Of a DNA stretch of 64,000 nucleotides, positions 56,921 through 64,000 are shown piece by piece. The position numbers and the translations under genes were made by a program. The DNA comes from Callaeas wilsoni (Eukaryota > Chordata > Aves > Passeriformes > Callaeidae). The stretch covers positions 92,294 through 156,293 of the forward strand of contig VWPU01011439.1 in NCBI GenBank assembly GCA_013398955.1, given 5' to 3'. Positions within the stretch are counted from its first letter, which is position 1; every line of letters starts with the position of its first letter. The notes beneath the pieces are model-generated. The model was given only the letters and a program-made list of their open reading frames with translations. It ran no database searches and was not told the origin of the DNA.

Positions 56921-59900
56921 AGACCCAACATCCTGCAAAGCATCATCTGGCAGGACTCAACCAATGGTCCAAAAGCAAATATTCCATTTTATTTTCCATG
57001 GCTTTATTCCGCCGCGGGTTCCATTGCCGTGGCAGGTTTCACATGTATCTGAGGTCCAAACTCAAGTCCTCTCCTTACGCTGTATTTTGCTTGGATATGA
57101 CCAATTCTCCAATTTTTATGATAAAATGAGAACATAATTCACATATTAGCATTTCCAGACCTGTACAGCTGCAGAATGAGTAAACAGTGGAGTGAGCAAT
57201 CATTATTAATCTGCACCGGAGAAAGAGTGAGAGAGAGGGGGGAAAAAAAGCACATGATTTTGTGGTGTGCTAAACCAGAAAAATATGGTTTGCACTTCTT
57301 AAAACATCTCAAATTATTTTTTTTTATCTGTGTTTTAGAGGTGACAGAGAAAAATCTATCTTTTAGCTGAACTAATCTCCAATGAATTAATATCCTTTTT
57401 CATATAAAAGTGTTTGGGGAAACTTGAAATTGTGGCATAACCTATTGATTACATTATTTGAATTAAGTTTTCGAAATCCTACAGCTGTTTGCTGTCAAGA
57501 TTTAAACCTACTGTCTATTTTCAGCTGTGCATTTAATACACATTTCACCTGGTGACTCAATAACATTTTAATATAAAAGTACATGATCAGGGAACATATG
57601 TTCAGTGTTCATATGAGGCTTAATAGCGACAGAAGGGGTAACAATTAACAGTTCTGTTTTTTCTGGGTACACAGGGTCCGAGTTTAAAGTTTTTCCTGGG
57701 CTGCTTCCAAAAAATCTTTGTTCCTAGTGCCTTGACCTTTGAGGAGTTTGGAATCAATGAGCCACGTTGCCTTCCATAAGGGTGTCAAGTGCAGAATAAA
57801 AAACTGCGTCACATCATTTTTCACCGCGGCCAGATGAGGTCTGAGTGAAGGAACAAGGAACAGGAAAGCCAGAACATCTGAAAAATTGACTCTGCAAGCT
57901 GGAATGTGATTCTGCAATAAGGGGCAACTCTCCTTTGCTTTTTTTTTTTTTCTCCCCTCTTTTTTTTTCTGCCGGAGTAGGCAGGTTGCAGACAGATCTG
58001 GGTCTCAGGCTCCCGCCCCTGGGGCCCCGGTGTCACGGCGCGGTGATAGAGCGCCGTTCATTTCTGCAACATCTGTAACGCATCGAGCGGTGTATTAATA
58101 GCTCAATATGCCAATCTGCCACTGTGCATTTTGACCTGGCGAGGACCAGGAGCAGGGAAGGTCTGTAAGGCAGATGTGGGAACGGCAGCAAGGGCTGAAA
58201 TTAAAGGCAGACCCCGAGTTTTGCACGGAATTGCGGAGCAGTAGTTCTGGAAGAGGCTAATGCTTCCAGCTCAGTTAGGAGGTTAATAGAGCTAATCTTC
58301 TGTATCACTATTATTTATAACATGTTGTTGGACTTAATGTTTATGAAGCTCAAGCTGTATAGTGCACATCCAATTATGTTTTCTTACAGCCATGGAGGGT
58401 TTTATGAAAAGGAATATTGAGTGAATGCTTTATTGCTGAAAAATATTGTATTGGTTAGAAGGGAAGTTAATCCAATAGGAGGTAAAAACAGTAACAAAGG
58501 CTACAGCAAATACGAGATGCTTTAAATTCATTGCATGACATTCTCACCCTAATTATTAGCCCACACCGGGAATAAAAACAGCACCCTCATCTTCAAGTTA
58601 TTATTTTTTTTTCCCCTCTCCTCATTTTTATTGCACATTTACATAAGACTTGTATGCCTTGTACTTCTTCCAGGCTGCCTTATAAGGTTTCTTTTAACCC
58701 TTTGCTTCTCCTTCCCACAGTGGTGCAGAAAGACTCATTTATGCCCACAGAGGCAGTGGAAGGAAGGTGACAACAGTGCAGGTGGCTTGGGCAGAGGAGG
58801 CCAAGTCACGATGGGCACAGAGGTGGCAGCAGCTTGAAAAAAAGCCCAGCACTTCAGGTCCTTATCCAGCCTCAGCTCCCAGAGCCCCTTGGGTCTGGAA
58901 AACTGGAACAGAAAATCCTGAGGGAAAAAATAATTTAAGATATCCAGTATTTCCTGTGTCTAATTGGATGGGAAATATTGCAAGAGCAAATCTTTCTCAT
59001 GGTGAGGAGGACCTGGCAGCAGAAATGTCCATCCAGCAGTGGATGGTTGAGTAAGGTAAAAAAAACCTCTTTGAAAAATGCCCTGTCCCTCATGAAGGAC
59101 CATTGTTACTGCAGTTAGGGAGAGCAGAAAGAATGAAGTGAGGGTTTGTGGTTTATACTTTACGCTTAAAATAAGGAGAGTTAAAGAAAGTCTGACCAAA
59201 GGAAAAAGAGGGAAGGAAGGAAGATTAGCCAGTTAATAAAGGAGATTTATGTGAGTGACGGTGGGTAGGCAAATTGCACTGCTAAATGGGGTATGGACTT
59301 CTTTTATGTGGACAAGAGAATTTATCAATTTTCTTTAACTCAAACTGCACCATAACCGTGTCATCGGGGCCTTGGCTGGAGGAGACACCCATCTCATGGA
59401 GAAACAGGTCTGGAGACACCCAGCCTGGCTGGCAGAAATTTGGGAATGGTGCCGTCTCCTCCATATGTTTCCAACAAATATTTTTGCTGTACCGCAGTTT
59501 TGATCAAGGCTTGGGATTTTTTTAATCTGTACTATAAGTCAAAGGTGCACATGGGCTGCTCCAGCAATTCCTCATTTTCAATGAGCCCTTCTGGAGGACT
59601 TGGAGGGCTGAGCAGGGTCGGCCGAGATGGGATCTCAGGAGCCTGAGATCTTGGATGATGATGATGAAAGTTCTTGTTTTTGTCATCATCGTCAAAGAGG
59701 CTGGGCAGAAAGGCGCAACTACACAAAGCATGAGGAGATAGTTGGTGTCTGACCCATGTCCAACTGGCTTCCAGGAGCATTTCTTCCCAGCATCTGTGGG
59801 AAAGCATCTGCGTAGCCAGTGGCTGATGAATTCCCTTGGAAGCATTTCTGATTTGAGCCCGTGTTATGTGTGTTCCTGGTTAAAAGTGAATTTCTGAAAA

Positions 59901-61057
59901 CACATGAGTTGTCCCGAAGTTCTGTCTGCCGTTATTGGATTCAGTGTTTCCAGCAGGAATTTAGCTCCTCGTGTTACAGATGATGAGACCTGATGAGCTG
60001 CTAGGAATGTGTTATCTGCATGGAGCTCAGACTGCTCCTGCTCCAGAGCAGGATTTCCTGGAGCAAATCCAATCCGGGACAGGAGCTACGAGAAAAGCAT
60101 TTTCCTCCCCAGGCCACATCGCTGCGGCTTCACATCTCTCTGAGACCCAACACAGGTGTAGCTGCAGGACCAGGGTCTCAACGAAAAATCAGAGCAGAAC
60201 TGTCCACAGACAGAAATAAATAATCCTCTGTGGCTGGTATTTCATTTATCATTTATGCACTTGAATTTATACTCGCCTAAATCCTATACATATGTCCTTA
60301 AATGCCTGCAGAAATCTCAGATTTCTCCTCTTCCATTAGGGATACCATCTAAAACCTGCTTTTTATTAAAAACAACCAAAAAAACATTCAGAAAAAGTGC
60401 ATTCTTTCTCCATCCCTGAGCCATTTGGCGCTTCAGAGAATCATTAGAGAAGTGTGTGTTTTTCAAAGCCAAAAATATTTCCCTCTCAAAATCCCGCCCT
60501 CTTCTCCTCTTCTCTGAGAAAGCAGCAGAGGCAAATACTATGGCAAGAGGAAAGTGTGGATGAGGAGCCAGAAGAGCCTCAGGTGTCTGCAAAAGGTGGA
60601 GATGGGGCCAGAAGAACTGAGGAAAGGAATTTGGGATGGCCATAGGTCAAAAATGCCATTTTCTTGTTGAATCCTGGAAATGGACAGAAGTTCATTAAGA
60701 ATCACCAGCAGGAAATATGGATATTATGCTTAATTTTGAGAGAAAATTCCATGTCTATGCCTCAGATAAGACTGGGGGTAGGATTCAAAAAGTTAGGAAG
60801 TTGGCTAACTCAGTTTGTAGCTGGATTTTGGGATATTTAATTAACTTTATTGCAAGATTTTCTTTACCCTTGCCATGTCAAAATGTGTGTTTACATTGTT
60901 TTGATGCGAAAATATTGACTTTGAGGTTGATGTATTTGAAATGACCTAAGCTAAAATGAAAATTATGGGTCGAGTCTGGCACAAAAAGTTGAATTTAGTG
61001 ATTTATCTTCTTGGACTTAAAGAGCTGGAATGAGAATCAGCTCAAGTTGTGTCAAAA
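56921..61057. other. Unique noncoding sequence incl. strong conserved-element candidate
   Basis: 57370-58600 is repeat-poor and CNE-like. T runs occur at 57939-57951 and 57960-57969. A GATGATGATGA / TCATCATCGTC near-inverted repeat lies at 59656-59694. The remaining open frames (up to 108 codons) have no domain. Confidence 0.4.
58000..58600. promoter_or_regulatory. Strong candidate conserved noncoding element
   Basis: High-complexity sequence with CpGs kept in AT-rich context (58038-58095), for example CGGCGCGGTGATAGAGCGCC and CATCGAGCGG, followed by 300 bp of ATTA/TAAT-rich DNA without any recognised repeat. This is the texture of deeply conserved developmental enhancers. No alignment available. 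Confidence 0.37.
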
Positions 61058-61190
61058 TTTCCCTGGAAGTGTCCAAGGCCAGGGTGGACAGGGCTTGGAG
61101 GAACCTGGGACAGTGGAAGGTGTCCCTGTCCATGGCAGGGCGTGGAACTGGATGAGCTTTAAGGTCCCTTCCAACTCCAAACTGAATTTC
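61058..61190 (+). mobile_element. CR1 LINE 3' fragment, plus sense
   Basis: 'ttccctggaagtgtccaagg', 'ccagggtggacagggcttgg', 'aggaacctgggacagtggaa', 'ggtgtccctgtccatggcag', 'ggaactggatgagctttaag', 'gtcccttccaactccaaact'. Lacks the final tail repeat. Confidence 0.9.
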
Positions 61191-63042
61191 AACCTGGTAC
61201 TTGAATGACTTTTAAAAGTTTATTCATAGATAAATATGGAAGAGATGGAGGAAAGATTTAGAAAAAGATGTTGGTGAAAATAAAAAGGCTCGGAGATATA
61301 TTCCCATTGTTACATTCACACAGGTTGGGAATCAAAGGAAAACAATCCTGTTTGGATCATCCAGCTCTTGCTTTGGGCATTTTATCCAACTGGCAGAGCC
61401 TGGGTCTGTTGATAAGAATAGATAATGTTTTGTAAAAGGAGCAGTTAAAGATCTGCTTGTATCCCTGGGTATTCCCAGGCACCAAAAGAAAATCTGGATA
61501 TTCTACCAAGAAGGCTGGACTAGGAATAGCCTTAAACTACTTGTTTAGCTGGAGGACAAATATGTTTGAAATCATTAGGAGTGGGATTAGGGTTATTTAG
61601 AGCTGCCCCTTTTCCCCGCTTGTCAAATCATTTAGGAAAATGAGGCCTTATTATCCCAGAACTCAAACTTCACACTGATTCTGAACTATCTCCATTTCGA
61701 GATGCTCAATAAAACCAGCACTGCAGGGAAATGTTGTTGCACTTTAGGATTATCCAAAGGTCAAATATTCAGAATAATCTAACAGAAAAACATAGGCTTC
61801 AATTTAATGGAATAGCATTTAATAGGAGACGAAAAATATTCTAACCTGGAAGACTTTATCATAAAAAAAAAATTTAAAAATTAAAAAAATAGAGGCAAAT
61901 GCCAAAACCTCAGAGTTTGTGCTATTTCATAGCACTCTGTGGGCAGCACACTGGGACAAGAGATACCAGGAATTCAGGAGGTCCAGGGGGCTCCCTTCAA
62001 TCCCAGAAACTCTCTTTTGGTGTCTGGAGTAAATCTCTGCTTGTCTGTGAGAGAACACAACATGTAGCACTTTATTTGTAACTCTGACTGCTCCTAAATC
62101 AGGCTGGCTTTTGCGAATTTTGGTTCTTCCCATGTGGACCTTCTCTGTCTGAAATTTGCTGGGGCAGAAAACAAAAGAAGGTTCAGAGTGATTTTTGGCT
62201 TTGTCGGTAGATCCATCACATTCCAGGCACGGCTCCACCTCACGGCACCAGGCCACGGAGAACACGATCCACTGAGGATCAGCAGTGCCAGTTGTGTTGG
62301 CTATTGAGCAGAAGGACCTTGGATCCAAGAGCAGGGTAAAACTCGTGGATGTTCCAGAATAAAATCATGAATCTGAGCTGGTAAATGCTGAGTTTTGAGC
62401 TATGAGACAGTTTGGAAACTCGGTGTCAAGTGGAGATCCTGCTCACAGAGGAAATGAGTTCTCTTCAGATCTATTATAAGATTTTTGTGAAATTCAACTG
62501 TCTGAATAGTGCTAAGTGAAGGCATTTGAAGTTTTATCATTTTATTTATTTGGTATCAGGCAATGGTGAAGGAACCCAAGTGTGTAACGCAGGATCTGCC
62601 ACAGGTTCCACCACAGACCCTCATATTGCTAAACGTATCCATATTATCCATCCAGATAGTTTAGTTTCACACTAAACATGTGAAATCTGTGAATGAGATT
62701 GTCTCCATTCTCACTATTTTTAATAAGCAGAGCTGTAAAATATCTCCATTTGCTCCTCTCCAAACCATCGACTTGCGCGCCGCGAGTGCATTGAGAAGAG
62801 GTGACGGATTTCTGCAGCCACGTCCATCCTCCCGTCCCGAATCCCTCCGGCTGCAGCCACAGGCAGGGCTGGGCAGGCCCTGGGCTGAGCAGCCGGAGGG
62901 TTGGACCATCCCTGCCTCCCGCTGCCCTCCCGCTCCGCACCGGAGCTGACCGGGCAGGGGGTCCCTGCTGGGGTTACGCTGGGCCACTCTCCCTGCTGCA
63001 AACAGGAACCTCCAGCAATGCTAAACAAATCAGGCTGCCAAG

Positions 63043-63044
<2 letters not shown>
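61191..63044. other. Unique noncoding sequence with a CpG cluster
   Basis: A-rich tract at 61863-61890. At 62774-62788 there is a dense CpG cluster (TGCGCGCCGCGAG) heading a GC-rich 200-bp stretch to about 62960. No gene seen; open frames on both strands there have no domain. Confidence 0.4.

Positions 63045-63099
<55 letters not shown>
63045..63099 (-). repeat. Poly(T) run, 55 nt
   Basis: 55 uninterrupted T (poly(A) on the minus strand). No AATAAA-type signal is seen just upstream on the minus strand (63100-63150), so a retrocopy tail is not supported. Confidence 0.95.
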
Positions 63100-63100
<1 letters not shown>

Positions 63101-63660
63101 TTCCTAACTTTCCCATAAAAAGATTCAGGTAAATGTAGCATGACGAGCCAATTTAAGCCAATTTCAAAGTTATTTGAGTAATTGGTTATTAAGATAACAC
63201 TCTCAAATTTCAATTCAGCAATTATCCTCTTAAAGATACAGAATGGAAGTATAGGAGGAAGAGCGTATGTGTTAAAGCTACAGAGGCTCCTTTTTTAAAA
63301 TCTAAAATGTGGAGATACTTGACAAAACCATGGAGCTCCTAATCTCATTGCACTGAGACTTATCTTCTAGCATGTGCAACCCTTCTATGTTGAAAGCAAG
63401 TCTTTCTAAATTTTGGAAACGAAGTTGACTATTATTAGTGCTCATAAAGATTAAGAGACTAAGTGAAGACCCTCCTTTTAATATGTGTAAGCTCCTTACC
63501 CATAACTTAAGAACCACAAGGGGACAGAACATTGTCTTCCTACAAGGCTGCACTGCAGACTGATGCAGAGTGTGATGATGGAAATAATGGCTTTGGCAGA
63601 TGTACTTGGTTTGGAGCCAATTTCTCCATCCTAATGAATGGTGGAATTACCACAGAAAAG
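63100..63660. other. Unique sequence between T run and A-rich tract
   Basis: About 560 bp, repeat-free. Open frames under 90 codons with no domain. Confidence 0.4.
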
Positions 63661-63668
63661 CTTTACAG

Positions 63669-63740
63669 TTTTTTTTTTAAAAAAAAAAAGAAGGAAAGAG
63701 AGAGAAAAAAAAAAAAAAAAAAAGAAAAAAGAAAGAAAAA
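63669..63740 (+). repeat. A-rich/purine tract
   Basis: Nine T (63670-63678) followed by A runs interrupted by G (63679-63739), including a run of about 19 A at 63704-63723. Confidence 0.9.
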
Positions 63741-64000
63741 TGTGCAGCTTATTCAGAGTTAATCAACCCCGTAGGATGGATGGCCATGACCAATTATTAT
63801 TCCCAGATACTACTGGTTAATCAAAAAGCACACAGTTAAAAGGCCTAGCGTTAGTGACTTGGCTGCTGAAAGCAAGAGCGGAGAATCTGCAAATGTTCAC
63901 CACAAGATTAAGGTTATGCAAATTCTGGGAAGTTTCCTGTGCTTGCACAGTTGCCTTTCAGGAAGGTGAAGAGGGTTTGTTGTCCCTGGGGTGGCACTGG
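63741..64000. other. Unique noncoding sequence to window end
   Basis: No gene seen. The last 20 bases (gtccctggggtggcactgg) resemble CR1 3' text, but too little is in the window to call a copy. Confidence 0.4.

Noticed and set aside
63045..63099. Poly(T) as the tail of a minus-strand retrocopy
   Set aside because: No polyadenylation signal next to it and no recognisable gene body in 63100-63660.
63981..64000. CR1-like text at the window edge
   Set aside because: Fewer than 20 informative bases before the end of the window.
1..64000. CRISPR arrays, operons, rRNA, functional tRNA genes, endogenous retrovirus LTRs
   Set aside because: No regularly spaced repeats, no clustered same-strand genes, no complete cloverleaf, and no paired TG...CA termini with polyadenylation signals were found on reading through.

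Overview
The window looks like bird genomic DNA, most likely from a passerine. The main evidence is about twenty short, 5'-truncated copies of the CR1 LINE 3' end, the dominant avian interspersed repeat. Many are of the type whose 3' region reads like 'gggcactgccagggatcc' on the minus strand. No mammalian SINE or LINE (Alu, B1, L1), no bacterial gene organisation, and no recognisable LTR retrovirus was seen. Two single N bases (1064 and 25400) mark unresolved positions in a draft vertebrate assembly.

I found no convincing protein-coding exon. The longest open frames (about 170-209 codons) have low-complexity or repeat-derived composition and no recognisable domain. Several simply cross CR1 copies or GC-rich islands where stops are rare by chance. 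The window is best read as an intergenic gene desert or the inside of a very long intron.

Layout. 1-11 kb: AT-rich unique DNA, one unresolved poly(A)/tandem-repeat spot, one ancient palindromic repeat (2653-2805), then CR1 copies at 3.2, 7.2, 8.9 and 10.7 kb. 11-20 kb: CR1 copies alternating with unique DNA, a (TA)n and an 18-copy (GGAAA)n microsatellite, and a degenerate tandem array carrying octamer-like motifs (18.7-18.9 kb). 20-29 kb: three CpG-dense patches (22.7, 25.3-25.9 and 27.4-28.0 kb) between low-repeat stretches that look like conserved noncoding DNA. 29-37 kb: mixed unique DNA with three CR1 fragments and a CR1-derived 11-bp minisatellite. 37-46 kb: almost repeat-free AT-rich DNA, with a second copy of the palindromic repeat and a MIR-like scrap. 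46-57 kb: CR1 copies on both strands and, at 49.15-49.29 kb, a probable ancient tRNA-derived CORE-SINE (MIR-like) inside a putative conserved element. 57-64 kb: another strong conserved-element candidate (58.0-58.6 kb), one CR1, a 55-nt T run and an A-rich tract.

No genes act together here. If the region has a function it is probably cis-regulatory: repeat-poor, AT-rich blocks with isolated CpGs and homeodomain/POU-like motifs, plus CpG islands that could be promoters of unannotated transcripts. Conservation and expression data would decide this; neither can be seen from one sequence. I did not find a novel gene system.
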